Origin: Anniella stebbinsi
Taxonomy: Eukaryota > Chordata > Lepidosauria > Squamata > Anniellidae
Assembly (NCBI GenBank): GCA_029215795.1
Contig: JARDYH010000004.1
Coordinates: forward strand, 34,228,001 to 34,292,000
Length of the DNA stretch: 64,000 bases
Direction of reading: 5' to 3'
Under the pieces are notes generated by a model. That model was not told the origin of the DNA, did no database searches, and worked only from the letters and a program-made list of their open reading frames with translations. How positions within the stretch are numbered: the stretch's first letter is position 1; each line of letters opens with the position of its first letter. This document shows positions 44,231 to 55,697 of the stretch, piece after piece. The position numbers and the translations under genes were made by a program.

Positions 44231-44490
44231 TTAACAAGAAACTACCTTCCTGATTGGTTGGAGTTGGAGAGAGCAAGAACTAATTTTAAGAGATAAAATC
44301 CTAAGGCTGTAAAACAGAGGGGCAGAAAGAAACAGAGAGAAGAAGATGAAGAAAAAAGGAGGTGGAGGAGGACGGGGAGAGAGAGAGAAGGAGAAAGAGA
44401 AGAAATGAATGAATGAATGAATGAAAGACAGAAGGAAGAACAGAGTCCTAGAGAAAGAAAGAGTCAGAGCCTGCTGGAACTGGAGAACCA
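44231..44490. repeat. Purine-rich low-complexity tract
   Basis: Strongly GA-biased on the plus strand with a (GAAT)n stretch at 44404-44424. The minus-strand frame across it is Phe/Ser/Pro low complexity with no coding signal. Confidence 0.8.
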
Positions 44491-46589
44491 ATTGAGAGAG
44501 CTAATATCTTACTTGGATAAAGTAGTGACACAGTAGGTGAGCTGGGGTGGAATCCATTGGAGAGCTTATATGCCTCGGGTCTTCCTCTACAAAGTGCTAA
44601 ATTACTGTTGCACACACAGTGGGTCCCACTCACACAATGGAATATTAACAGGGCACAAGAAAACTGGCAGAGCCCTAAGGGCCCCATTGGATTCTGCCCC
44701 TGGTTGTTTTATTATAATATGGCTCATATGGTTCTTGGTATTATGTGTATCCATTCATATCTTGAAAATTTTCCTATTGACATTTCTCTACAATAATTTA
44801 AAATAATTCATTTACGTTGCCCATCCCACGTCCAATAGTCAACTCACACGCTACCTAAACGAGATACCTGAGGCCCAGAGAGTTTTAAGGTTGCTTTGGT
44901 GGAGGCAGCCAGAAGGGGGAAAATATATTTCCACCTGGCAATTGAAAAGGCCATTGGAAAGGAATGCTGGCATTCTGTTTTGCCTGTTTGCCCTCCCACT
45001 CACACAACAGGGCATTGCCATTCCTAGCACCATCCTACAGATTTTGGTGAGAAATGGACCAAACGGCTCCTTAGTCCCTTGTGTGTAGTCCTAGAAATTT
45101 GATAATTTTACAGTGAAAAAAATAAAATAAAGGAAGTTGTCCTTGCATTTTAGCAAGCAAAGTGATAGCTCCAGGCACCGACATTTTTGAGCCAATAAGG
45201 AATTATGAGGCTCAGCAGTATTTGGAGGCCTATTTTCTCTTTTTCTCCGCATTGACCTTGCTATAAGTGAGAACGAATGTTGAGGTTATTATAGGCATTC
45301 ACATATGGAAACATTATTTTCTTTCATTATAACCACTCTTTGTGTTGACATCTACAGGAATCCAATAACTATTTTATTAGCTGGAGGAAGTGTAGTCAAG
45401 ACAACATCATATTCTGACATGACAGCCTTCTAAGAAAGCTAAAGAAATAGAGACTAGAAGGGGAAACTGTGGGGGCTGCAAGTGTTGCAACATAACACAC
45501 AAAGCATAATAACTGCTGGATAGACATCAAACTGGAAAAGGATGGGTGGTATTACATGGGCATAGGGGTGAACAGCCCACATGTCAAATTCCTAGAGGAT
45601 AGGCGTTTGAAAATAATGCCAGTACTTTAGAACAGGCTTGAAGAAACTCTAGCTTGCAGGACAGAAATGACCCATGAGAGTTCCTATCCAGTCCCCCAGG
45701 CACTTTCCCTTCTTTCCAGGCAGGAAAAGTTATTTCATTCTGATCAGAAGCTGATTGGGAATAAAAGATTTTCCCTGCTGCACTCCCCCCACCGCATTTT
45801 AAAAAGACTCCATTGGTGTTAATGAAAGCTTTTAAAACACCAAATTACCATGTGGGGCACTTTAGGGGGAGTTGCTGATCAGAGGTTAGGATTAACCCTC
45901 CCCTGCCCCAAACTAATAGGCCCCACTTGAGAAATTGCCCCTCATGCTGTATTTGGGTGTTTTAAAAGCATAGTTACCACACAGGAGGCGTTTCTGGGGA
46001 AGAGGGTGTGTGCATTCTGTCTCTCTGTGTGTATGTGTGAAAATGAATATATTTGTGTGAATTCATGTGTGGGGGAGTGGAAGCATGTGGCATGGGTGTC
46101 TGTGCATGCATGTGTGTGAGTGGGGCCTGGCCAATCCCTCTGTGCATCCTTTTAATGCATGATTGTGGCTGTGGACACCTTATATCACGCCCTCTAATGA
46201 ACTCAGATTGTGAGTGCTGCTGACAGGATTGGAGGAAAACCAGGACTTCTGACAAACAAGAGGGGGCGCAGTCTCCTCAGAGGAACCCTGGGCTTTACAG
46301 CTGTGCTCATCTCTCAAAAAACAATTCAAAACAAAGTCCAATGAGGACAGAGCATGATCAGTCTGCCCGCGGAATGTTGAGAACCTGAACAGGAGCACTT
46401 GTGTGTAACACTTCATTGCAGGTTAAACTTGTTATTAAAGAATATGAAAAAGAGGAAGACGGCCTCACTCTGTAGGAAATCAGCTTTGTTGAGGAGGTTC
46501 TATTCATAAAGTTTAAGAATATGAAAGCATGCAAAACCTGAAATAATAGAAGAACGTCTTGCAATAATGCTCTCTTGGTAGCAATTGCA
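44491..46589. other. No gene or repeat family recognised
   Basis: Unique-looking DNA with a TGTG-rich stretch near 46010-46110. No recognisable protein family. Confidence 0.45.
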
Positions 46590-46850
46590 TGTACCGGTGT
46601 AGCATAATGGTTATGGAAACACAGTTACCAATCAGGAAATCTTCAGTTTGACTCTTGCCTCTGCAACGAATTCACTATGCAGCCTTAAGCATCAGTTTCC
46701 TCCCAACACACACACACACACACACCCCTGCAATAGAGGGAGAATATTGGCATTCTTAAAGGGTTGTTGTAAGGATCATAACTAGGCAATGCATGCAAAG
46801 CACTGCAGACTCTTGAAAGTGCTATACAAATCTTAAGGGCCATTAGGGAT
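46590..46850 (+). mobile_element. MIR-like tRNA-derived SINE
   Basis: GGTGTAGCATAATGGTTATG (box A region), CAGTTTGACTCTTGCCTC (box B region), cagccttaagcatcagtttc (core), ttaaagggttgttgtaagga and gtgctatacaaatct follow the order of MIR. A (CA)n tract at 46704-46725 is inserted in the core. Confidence 0.75.
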
Positions 46851-46869
46851 CTAAATATTAGATAAAAAT

Positions 46870-48387
46870 TAGGGATGTGCACTGGATCGGACCCGATCCA
46901 CGATCCGAGTCCGGTCCAGTGGGAAATCGGATAAATTATCCGATTTCCGATCCGATAGCTGGATCGGCCGATCCAATCCGAACCGGTCCGAAAAGGCTCC
47001 GAACAGGTTCGGCGGATTGGCGGATCGGCGGGCGCCCACTGGCGCCCACCGCCGCTTCCATTGGCGGGCGCCAGCGGGCGCCCGCCAATGAAAGTGGACA
47101 GCAGGGGGGGGAGGAGGGGGGCGCTTACCTTTCCGGCCCGTCCGCTCCCGTCCGGCGCCGGCAGCTACTACCAGCGGGCTCCGCGGCCTGCTCCAGGGTG
47201 GTGCGCCAGGTGATGTCATCACCCGGCGCGCTACTCTAGAGCAGGCCGCGGAGCCCGCTGGTAGTAGCCGCCGGCGCCGGACGGGAGCGGATGGGCTGGG
47301 AAGGTAAGCAGGGGGCGCGCGGAGGGGAGGAGGAGGCGCACGGAGGGGAGGAGGAGGGCCCTTACCTTCCCGGCCCGTCCGCTCCCGTCCGGCACCGGCG
47401 GCTACTACCAGCGGGCTCCGCGGCCTACTCCAGGGTGGCGCGCCGGGTGATGTCATCACCCGGCGCGCTACTCTAGAGCAGGCCGCGGAGCCCGCTGGTA
47501 GTAGCCGCCAGTGCCGGATGGGAGCGGATGGGCCGGGAAGGCAAGCAGGGGGCACGCGGAGGGGAGGAGGGGGGCCCTTACCTTCCCGGCCCGTCTGCTC
47601 CCATCCGGCGCCGGCGGCTACTACCAGCAGGCTCCGCGGCCTACTCCAGGGTGGCGCGCCGGGTGATGTCATCACCCGGCGCGCTACTCTAGAGCAGGCC
47701 GCGGAGCCCGCTGGTAGTAGCCACCGGTGCCGGACGGGAGCGGACGGGCCGGGAAGGTAAGCGGGGGTGCGTGGAGGGGAGGAGGGGGCGCGCGGAGGGG
47801 GGGAGGGGGGCCCTTACCTTTCCGGCCCATCCGCTCTGGCGCCGGCGGCTACTACCAGTGGGCTCCGCGGCCTGCTCCAGGGTGGCGCGCCGGATGATCA
47901 CCCGGCGCGCTACTCGAGAGCAAGCCGCAAAGCCGGCTGGCGGTAGCCGCCGGCGCCGGACGGGAGCGAACGGCCCTAAAAGGTAAGCAGTGGCGGGGAA
48001 GGGGGCTTACCCCCCCCCGGAGCCGTCCGCTTCTATCCGCTGGTGCCGGCGGGCGCCAGCGGATGGAAGCGGACGGCCCCAGGGGGGGTAGGGAGCGCGG
48101 GGGAGGGGGCTTACCTGCCGGGGCCGTCCACAGCGGATGGCCCCGGGGGGGAGGGAGTTAGGCCCCCCCTCACCCACCCGCCGCCATTTTTTCCTCATAG
48201 ACTTGCATTGCAATGCAAGTCTATGGGGAAAAAAATGGCGGCCGATCCAAAAATTTCCAATTTTTGGATCGGGATCGTACTCGATCCGGTCCGGGGGGCC
48301 TCCGATTTTGTCTGAACTGATCCGTGACAAAATTGGAGGTCCCGATCCGGGTCCCGATCCGATCCGGGGGGTCCGTGCACACCCCTA
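46870..48387. mobile_element. hAT-type palindromic element, family P (expanded copy)
   Basis: Termini TAGGGATGTGCACTGGATCG and GTCCGTGCACACCCCTA are flanked by a perfect 8-bp duplication ATAAAAAT (46862-46869 and 48388-48395). At 1518 bp it is the longest clean copy. The extra length is four tandem GC-rich palindromic units (47125-47985). The family hairpin lies at 48196-48225 and CTTACCTG near 48111. The open frames, including a 268-codon minus frame, are repeats of the palindrome translated and are not a gene. Confidence 0.96.
47125..47985. repeat. Four tandem GC-rich palindromic units
   Basis: Units near 47125-47305, 47363-47545, 47580-47760 and 47815-47985, each an inverted repeat: arms CGCTCCCGTCCGGCGCCGG and GGCTACTACCAGCGGGCTCC, centre GTGATGTCATCACCCGGCGC (the last unit has GATGATCACCCGG). 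Each unit is bounded by CCTTACCTTCC / GGAAGGTAAG. The units are separated by G-rich ggggaggagg linkers. A single unit of this type is in the copy at 18045. Confidence 0.93.
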
Positions 48388-48544
48388 ATAAAAATGTGGA
48401 ACTAGCATCAGCTATTGTAATCACTGTAAAAACTAGTTAAATTGTGTGTGTTTTCAAGAAGAGAAACAATTTTAAACTGTTGGATGATTCAATAGAATGG
48501 AAAAGTATAAGTATTCAATTTGTAGAGCCAAAGTAAATGGTTGA

Positions 48545-48984
48545 TTAATCACACATAGCCGTGCTATGCATAATTGTTTTTCCAACTCTCTTGCAAGAAA
48601 GCATAGCCCTGATTCAGATTGGGACCATAGCATTTTGGGAGAGGAGCGTTTAAGCTTCCTTCATCTCAATTTTCATCCTGAAATCCCCCCCCCATACACA
48701 CACACACACAATTTATTTTTTAAAAAAGGAAAAAAAGATCTTCATTTAAAAATATAAAAGAGGGGAAAGTCTTCATTAGATTCAATTGAGACTTCCCCCC
48801 TTTTTTAACACCCCTCCCCACCCCCATTACAGGGAGGGTGCGGAATTTGGGGATGAAAATGGGAGGGGCAGAAGCTTAAACCCTCCTCTCCCAAAAAGCC
48901 ATGGTCCCATTCCAAATTACAGCTATGCGTACTTGCAGAAGACTTGGGGAGAATTTCACACATAGCACAACTACATGTGATTAA
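48545..48984. mobile_element. Palindromic MITE with TTAA ends, family K
   Basis: The left end TTAATCACACATAGCC and right end ACTACATGTGATTAA are inverse. Longer arm similarity continues inward (gggaccatagcattttgggagagg against cctctcccaaaaagccatggtccc). TTAA at both edges could be a piggyBac-type target duplication or part of the terminus. The centre is AT-rich and non-coding. Confidence 0.75.
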
Positions 48985-48997
48985 AAGAAAGCTTAGT

Positions 48998-49677
48998 TTG
49001 GTACTATCATACTTATTTTTTGTCCTGCTTTGCCTCCACAGTTTCCACCTCCATTTCATTAGTTTGTCAAGCTAATGGTCCCTTTCATGTAGGTTTGTGG
49101 TATCACCACCTATATGGTTGTAACCTTTCACTTATTCGCTCTCCCACTCCACTCCACTCCACTCCATTCCACCCCACCCCTTCTCCTTTCCCCTCCAGTT
49201 CATTGGTTGTGACATTACGATTGATGTGGGAGCCTCCCCCCACAGTTCTGGCTTTGTTGTCTAGCCTTTTATTTAATGTTCCATCGGCTGGGTGCCATTT
49301 CTGTGGGCAATGAGAGTGGGGCTGGAGCAGTAAAAGTCTGTTCAACCGACTCAACACAAGCCCGTTCATTCCACACAGCATGCTGGAGGAGGAGAACCGC
49401 CACACCCTCCTCTTTTGTCAACAAGACCTCCCTTCAAAGCACACGCCCCCAACAAAGGACATAGCACGTGGACGGCAATACATGGGGACAGAAGGACGCT
49501 TTAATCCTGCATGGAGGAAATAAGCTGGACTTTCCCTGCGCTAGGAAAACACAGAAAGGTGGGGGGAAGAGGCAGGGGGACTGTAGGACAGGCACAACGT
49601 CATGTGTGTACTGCACTGCAAAATGGCAAACCAGGCTTGATGAGAGTGCAATAAAACACTGATGTGATTGAGCCCTA
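48998..49677. mobile_element. Non-autonomous DNA transposon, family I copy 2
   Basis: It shares ccactccaccccaccccttctcc-type and ttcattggttgtgacatta-type blocks, ggagcagtaaaagtctgttc, catgctggaggaggagaacc and the right end gatgtgattgagcccta with 11634-12207. A (CCACT)n run at 49143-49172 is an added feature. The left end is uncertain. Confidence 0.65.
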
Positions 49678-50428
49678 AGTCTCCAGAGCTATCTAGACCC
49701 AACTTACTGAAATAATTGAGAAAAAAATAAAACGGTTAGAAAACTCACTGTCTTATGCAATCCGTGGATGTGGGTGTAGTTTTTCTTCTATAAAACAATC
49801 CTAGTGGGTGAGTGTTATTTTTAACTTATTAATCATACTTGCAAGACTGCAGTCTCCTGCATTCCTCCTTGCCTTCCTTCCTATCACCAATGTGTTGTGT
49901 GCATTTTTAATAAAGCCGGTTTGCCATTTCAGTTCTTTTATGTTCTCCTATACTCTGATAGGCATCAGATCACTTTATGACTATGTTTGTTGAGTGTCCA
50001 AATATTTGCCAGCTCAGGTAGAGTTTGCATAAGCTACACAATGAACCTGCATAGCAGGAAGTTATATTTGAAGAACTCTGCAGAGCATGTCCTCTAGGGA
50101 ACGGGGGAAATGAAAGGAAGACCTGGTGTTAGCATTTAGTGATACAGGGATGAAACCCTGAAGTGATATCTCTATAGCATCCCTTTTTACATAAGTACTC
50201 TTATGACTACACAACATCCTTACACATATTCATGCCTGTTCAATTAAGCTGCATGTTATTAATTTGTACAGCACTGTCATTGTACAAGGGCTATTTGGCT
50301 GGCTTTAGAACCTAAAAATAAAAAATGACAGCAAAATAGCTAAAAAATACCCTTCCATCATATACTGAGGTCTAGTTCACACATTACTTTTCCTGCACTG
50401 TACTTAAGCATAGGCTTGCATAGGGAAC
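49678..50428. other. No gene or repeat family recognised
   Basis: Unique-looking AT-rich DNA. Confidence 0.45.
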
Positions 50429-50436
50429 ATAATAAT

Positions 50437-51547
50437 TAGGGGTGTGCACGGATGCCCAAAATCGGATCAGAATCGGAATTGGAACTGGAACCAGTGCCTC
50501 GGATGGGATCGGACCATATCAGAGGCGTCCCGGTTTGGTTCGGAGCCGAATCCAATCTGAAAATTGGATTTCCGATTTTCGGACCGGACACCATGTTAGG
50601 TGTTTTTGCCATAGGTTTACATTGGGGGAAAGAAAGCTTTCCCCCGATGCAAGCCTATGGTGAAAACATGTGGGCGGGTGAGTGGGGACCTAACTCCCCC
50701 TCCCTCCCTCCCTCCCTCCCTGTCCCTCCCACCCACTCGCACTCCTTACCTGCTGGGGCGCCTGCTTCCGTCCGCTGCCGTCCGCTGTTCCCCAATCTAC
50801 TGAAAAACAGGCTTCGCGGCCTGCCTCTCAGTAGCATGCCAGGTGATGACACCTGGCATACTGAGAGGCAGGCCGCAAAGCCTGTTTCTCAGTAGAAGGG
50901 ACAAGCGGACGGAAATGGGCGCCCCGGCAGGTAAGTGGGGCCCTCCCCCTCCCCCCCCACTCACGCTCCTTACCTGCCAGTATCCTGTGCTGCCGTCCGC
51001 TGCTTCCATACTACTGATAAGCAGGTCTTGCGGCCTGTTTCTCAGTAGTACGGAAGCAGCGGACGGCAACATGGGACTCCGGCAGGTAACAGGGGACCTC
51101 CATCTCCCTCCCCCTCCCCCCACTCATGCTCCTTACCTGCTGCCTCCTCCCTGCCATCCACTGCCACCCGCTGCTTCAGTACTACTGAGAAACAGGCCTT
51201 GAGGCCTGTTCCACAGTAGAGCGAGGGCGTGCCGAGTGATGACATCACCCGTCGCGCCATCTCTCTATTGTGGAACAGGCCACAAGGCCTGTTTCTCAGT
51301 ATACGGAAGCAGCGGGCGGCAGTGGACGGCAGCGAGAAGGCAGCAGGTAAGGAGCACAAGTGGAGGGAGGGGGAGGGGGGAGGAGGTCTGATCCTCCGAT
51401 CTTTTCTGATCCGGATTTGGTCCTTTCGGATCGGATCGGATGAGATTGGACGATCCAGCTGCGGGGAACGGAATCGGATAATTTTATCCGATTTTGGCCA
51501 GATCAGGTCCGGATCATGGATCGGACCCGATCCAGTGCCCACCCCTA
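50437..51547. mobile_element. hAT-type palindromic element, family P
   Basis: Termini TAGGGGTGTGCACGGATGCC and ATCCAGTGCCCACCCCTA are flanked by a perfect 8-bp duplication ATAATAAT (50429-50436 and 51548-51555). It holds the family hairpin (50610-50663), palindromic cassettes at about 50798-50898, 51005-51062 and 51181-51303, and CAGGTAAGT at 50928-50936, a perfect vertebrate splice-donor consensus. CTTACCTG occurs on the other strand at about 50744, 50971 and 51133. No transposase. Confidence 0.95.
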
Positions 51548-51555
51548 ATAATAAT

Positions 51556-52366
51556 ATGAACTGATCATGTGTATGGCTAACATTCTACTAGGCAACTGTA
51601 TCTGAATCAAATGTATGGTAAATGTTTCCTTAGCAGGGTGATACAGAATCACTCCGTGAGCTAAGCCAGCTGCAATTTCTACATAAACGTTCACAAGATG
51701 AGTCACCATGCCAAAAAAATATATATCCCAAGTCAGCATGGTTGTGTGACTTACCCACAAGTCATGTCTACCTTTTATAGGCAATGGCAGATGTAGGCTA
51801 TGATGATTTATCATCCAAAGTACTTCTATCTAGACTGCACTAACTCCTCTCCCTCTGAATTTTTTTTTAAAAAGTCACATTTTCCCAAACACTTCTCAAA
51901 CATTTTTTTTTACTCTTTGAATTAATTCCAATTCATGTGCTTTATCTTAAAAGCTCAGCTGTTCAGAGCAGCCCACTTTCCCAATTGGCACTGAGTTATG
52001 TGAAATAATTATCCCGCTTGTTTTAGGCCTCAGTTGGAGTCCAAAATTACGCACTTAGACAATTATGACTGTTGCTATCATTTTGTTTGGCTTCTGTAGG
52101 AGCATGAAAAGTAAATTTTTGTCCTCCCCTATCCACAGCCCCTGAAAGCATAACAAGAGCTGTGTTACAAACAGCATACGAGGAAAACAACTATGGGAAA
52201 ATACTTTTGTGTCAACTGAATAACTTGAGTCCAAGTCTAGGGATGGAGAGGAAATCAGTCGGTTCACATTTTAATGTGAACCAAATCAGATGCTAAAAAT
52301 TACACAACTGCATTCTGAATGACCACCAGAGACAACAGGGTGAACAAACTAATACAATGTACTATA
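51556..52366. other. No gene or repeat family recognised
   Basis: Unique-looking AT-rich DNA. Confidence 0.45.
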
Positions 52367-52374
52367 ATATAAAC

Positions 52375-53218
52375 TAGTGCTGGGCCAAAACCTACCCCTT
52401 ATTTTGGGGGACTTTCTCCCTGCGATGGAGGCATTGTTTTTTCTGCCTCTTTCGCAGGGAAGGAGGGGAATCCATAGAATTTTCTCCTTGGGGAGGGGAA
52501 CAGAGTTTCCACATACCTTTTTTAAGTGTAGCTGATTGCTGAGGGGCATTTTTCCTATTTTTTAGTTTTTAAAAAACAACACATTTGGATGTGCCCAGCA
52601 GTTATTCATGAACACCTATTGCAGATAGGGTGACCAGATAAAATCCAGGTCAGGGCTCATGTCACTTTAACAGTTGTAGAGAAAAGGGAATTTCAGCCAG
52701 TGTCATTTGTATGCAATTAGTTCCTGGTGAAATTCCCTCTTCATCACAACTGTTAAAGTTGCAGGGGGCCCTGCCTTCTTTTGTATCTGGTCACTCTAGT
52801 ATAGTGCCTGCAACTTTAACTGTTGTGATAAAGAGGGAATTTCCCCAAGAACTAATTGCATATGAATGACCCTGGCTGAAATTCCCTTTTCTCTACAATT
52901 GTTAAAGTGACATGAGCCCTGACCTGGATTTTATCTGGTCACCCTAATTGGAGACCCTCTCCAATAGGCATCCATTAAGCACTCCTGGGCTCCTGAAAAT
53001 GCCAGGGGTGTTTTTTTTAATAAATAAAAAGAAAGAAAGAAGATACCTGAACAACTGGCTACATTTAAAAAGTATGTGGAAAACCTGTTCCCCTCCCCAA
53101 GGAGAAAATTCTCTGAAATCCTCACCTCTCCCAGCCTCTTTCACCTGTGTTTTCATTTTTGCCCCATTCCCCATGAAATGCCAAAAATGGAATGGTCAAA
53201 AATTTCAGCACAGCACTA
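52375..53218. mobile_element. Palindromic hAT-type MITE, family E copy 2, with nested MITE
   Basis: It starts TAGTGCTGGGCC and ends TTCAGCACAGCACTA with a perfect 8-bp duplication ATATAAAC (52367-52374 and 53219-53226). Without the nested family D MITE and its duplication it is about 515 bp, close to the 538 bp of copy 1. The arms are inverse of each other. Confidence 0.93.
52626..52946. mobile_element. Palindromic hAT-type MITE, family D copy 4 (nested)
   Basis: TAGGGTGACCAGATAAAATC and the inverse end enclose the shared 320-bp palindrome. Flanks ATTGCAGA (52618-52625) and ATTGGAGA (52947-52954) match at 7 of 8. Because it splits family E, it is the younger insertion. Confidence 0.92.
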
Positions 53219-53244
53219 ATATAAACACAACAATCCCAAACTAG

Positions 53245-53974
53245 TAGGGCTGTGTGGAGCACCTCTGCTCCACTTCAAAATTTGAAGTGGAACTCCAATG
53301 AGGAGCTGCTCCACTCTGAATATCAAAGCAGCCCCGTCGCCTCGCTTCGTCAAAGCTCTGTTGGAGCTTTGATCTGTTTTTGGAGAACCGTTCCAGTATA
53401 GTCTATGAAAATTAACAAAAATGCTCACAGCTCAGTTATTCCTAAAGATAAAGAGATGACATTTGGCACCATGATAGCCCTTAAGTAGTGCATTCACCAT
53501 GCCCAGTTTGAAGGGGTTCCGTTCATCTCTTGATTTTTAGGATTTTTTAAAAGTTGGATTAATCATTCCAGTGACCCCCAAAGAGGAGGTTTGACAACCT
53601 GAGCTTGAAGGGTATGGCTCCAGTGGTTTTGCTCCAGCAGTTTTTTTAAAATAATAATTTTAATACTTCGACCTTTAACAAATTCCTTAAAATCAAGGGA
53701 AGAACTTGGCATGGCTAAAGCCCTACTTAAGAGCTATTAAGGTGCCAAGTTTCATCTCTGTATCTTTAAAAATGACAGAGCTGTCAATATTTTTGTTAAT
53801 TTCCATAGACTATAATGAAACGGTTATCTGAAAATGGATCAGAGCTCTGACGGGGCTCCTCTCTGCTCCGTGGGTATTCAATGTTTTTTAAACCATCCCC
53901 TCTCCACGTCAAAAACTCAAAGCTCCATTGAAGCTCCATTGAAGCTTAGAATTTTTGGGGCGGCACACATAGCT

Positions 53975-53977
<3 letters not shown>
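53245..53977. mobile_element. Large palindromic element, hAT-like termini
   Basis: The left end is TAGGGCTGTGTGGAGC; the right end inverse reads TAAAGCTATGTGTGCCGC, an imperfect match. The arms are inverse through aattaacaaaaatgctcaca / tgtcaatatttttgttaatt and ttcatctcttgatttttagg / ccttaaaatcaagggaag. The gatgacatttggcacc / ggtgccaagtttcatc module is the one tandemly repeated at 30470. It abuts the AAT-tract end of the L2 at 53978, so its right duplication is not visible. Confidence 0.7.
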
Positions 53978-54010
<33 letters not shown>

Positions 54011-55424
54011 TTATTTCCCACCTCTCCCAACGGATCGAGGCGGGGAACAGCATTAAACATAAAATACAAAACTGATTAAAAGCACATAAAACCAATACAT
54101 CATTAAAATACCAATAAAACACCAATAAAACACTTTAAAATTCATCTGGGTAGGCCTGCCGGAAGAGATCAGTCTTTATAGATCTTTTAAATTCCTGAAG
54201 ACCAGTGAGTTGGCGAATCTCTCCCGGCAGGTCATTCCACAATCTGGGAGCGGCAGAAGAGAAGGTCCTCTGGGTAACAGTTGTCAGTCTAGTTCTTGTT
54301 GACTGTAGTAAATTCTCCCCAGAGGACCTGAGCGTGCGGGGCGGATTGTATGGGAGAAGGCGATCCCGTAGGTAACCTGGACCCAAACCATGTAGGGCTT
54401 TAAAGGTAATAACCAACACTTTGTACTTCGCCCAGAAACTGATTGGCAGCCAGTGAAGAGATTTTAAAACTGGTGTAATGTGGTCACCCCTAGATGAACC
54501 GGTGACCAACCTGGCTGCCATATTTTGAACTAGTTGAAGTTTCCGGACTAGGCACAGAGGTAGCCCTATGTACAGCGCATTGCAGAAGTTGAGCCTCGAA
54601 GTTACCAGCGCGTGCACTACTGATTTTACGTCTTTCAACTCTAGGAAGGGGCGCAGCTGGCGTATCAGCCGAAGCTGATAGTAGGCACTCCTGGCCGTCG
54701 CATCTATCTGAGCTGTCATTTGGAGCGACGGATCCAGGAGCACCCCCAAGCTGCGAACACAGCCTTTCAGGGGGAGTGTAACCCCATCCAGAACTGGTTG
54801 ACACACCTCCAACCCCAGGTTGTGGCCCTTGACAGTAAACACCTCCGTCTTGTCTGGATTCAGTCTCAGTTTGTTTTTCCTCATCCAGCCCATTACCGCC
54901 TCCAAGCATTCATTCAGAGGAGACACACTATCCTTAGCTGACGCTGTTGTCAAAGGCATAGAGAAATATATTCGGGTGTCATCAGCGTATTGATAGCACC
55001 CCGCCCCATGCCTCCGGATGATCTCTCCCAGCGGATTCATGTAGATGTTAAACAGCATTGGGGATAGTATGGCACCTTGTGGTACACCACATAGCTGCTT
55101 TTTCTTTGAAGAGCAACTATCCCCAAGCATCACCATCTGGAACCTGCCCGAGAGGTAGGACCAGAACCACTGAAGCACAGTGCCCCCGAGTCCCAATTCC
55201 CTCAGGCGTTCCAGAAGGATACCATGGTTGATGGTATCGAAAGCCACTGAGAGGTCCAGGAGTACCAACAGGGACACACTCCCCCTGTCAATACTTAAGC
55301 GTAGATCATCCACTAAGGCGACCATAGCAGTCTCAACTCCATATCCTGCTCTTAAGCCAGTTTGAAATGGGTCTAGAAAATCTGTATCATCCAAAACTGC
55401 TTGCAGTTGGAAGGCAACCGCTCT
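53978..55424 (-). mobile_element. L2-clade LINE (L2-A), 5'-truncated copy with an intact C-terminal frame
   Basis: The 3' end is the (AAT)n tract at 53978-54008 and the tail with GGATCGAGGCGGGGAACAGC. It reads on the minus strand through the 3' UTR into ORF2 and is truncated at about 55424, inside the reverse transcriptase fingers. It is closely similar to 40322-42935, and lacks the two frameshifts of that copy where they overlap. Confidence 0.92.
54135..55394 (-). pseudogene. L2 ORF2 fragment: reverse transcriptase and C-terminus, open over 419 codons
   Basis: The first codon of the open stretch is TTG, inside the domain. Visible motifs: DPFQTGLRAGYG (residues ~9-20), LLVLLDLSVAFDTINHG (motif A), GVPQGAILSPMLFNIYMNP (motif B), YQYADDTRIYF (motif C with both catalytic Asp), RKNKLRLNPDKTEVF, YYQLRLIRQLRPFL, VTSRLNFCNALYIGLP, QLVQNMAARLVTG, SLHWLPISFWAKY, and near the end APRLWNDLPGEIR. 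It ends FRQAYPDEF. It lacks the endonuclease and first fingers motifs, so it is dead on arrival, but the long open frame points to a relatively recent insertion. Confidence 0.92.
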
Positions 55425-55697
55425 CTTTATAAATCAGGATCTGAGTTAAAAAAATTTTTGGAAAACTATTAAAGTGTTTGGGGGCAGAGAAATAATTTAA
55501 GATTGGCCTTATCTTTTTTCTTCCATGGCATGCGCTCAATAGTGGTGTAAAACCATACTCAGAATTGTCTGAAGAAGCTATGGCAAAACAGGAGTAAATC
55601 TGGATTCCAGTAACTCCTCACCTCACTGTTTCCAGTTTCTATTCAGCATTTTATTGCTCTGAGTGTATGCAACTGTTGTTAAATGTCTCACCTTTGA
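55425..55697. other. No gene or repeat family recognised
   Basis: Unique-looking DNA between the L2 copy and the MITE at 55698. Confidence 0.45.

Noticed and set aside
46869..47675. A 268-codon minus-strand open frame as a repetitive Pro/Arg-rich protein
   Set aside because: It lies entirely in tandem palindromes of a hAT element with clear TSDs. Open frames occur in both strands because the DNA is GC-rich.
47125..47985. A CRISPR-like array
   Set aside because: The units are palindromic, about 180-230 bp, with similar linkers instead of unique spacers, and they sit inside a vertebrate transposon.
54490..54909. A 139-codon minus frame and plus-strand frames within the L2 copy
   Set aside because: They are shadows of the 419-codon L2 frame in other phases.
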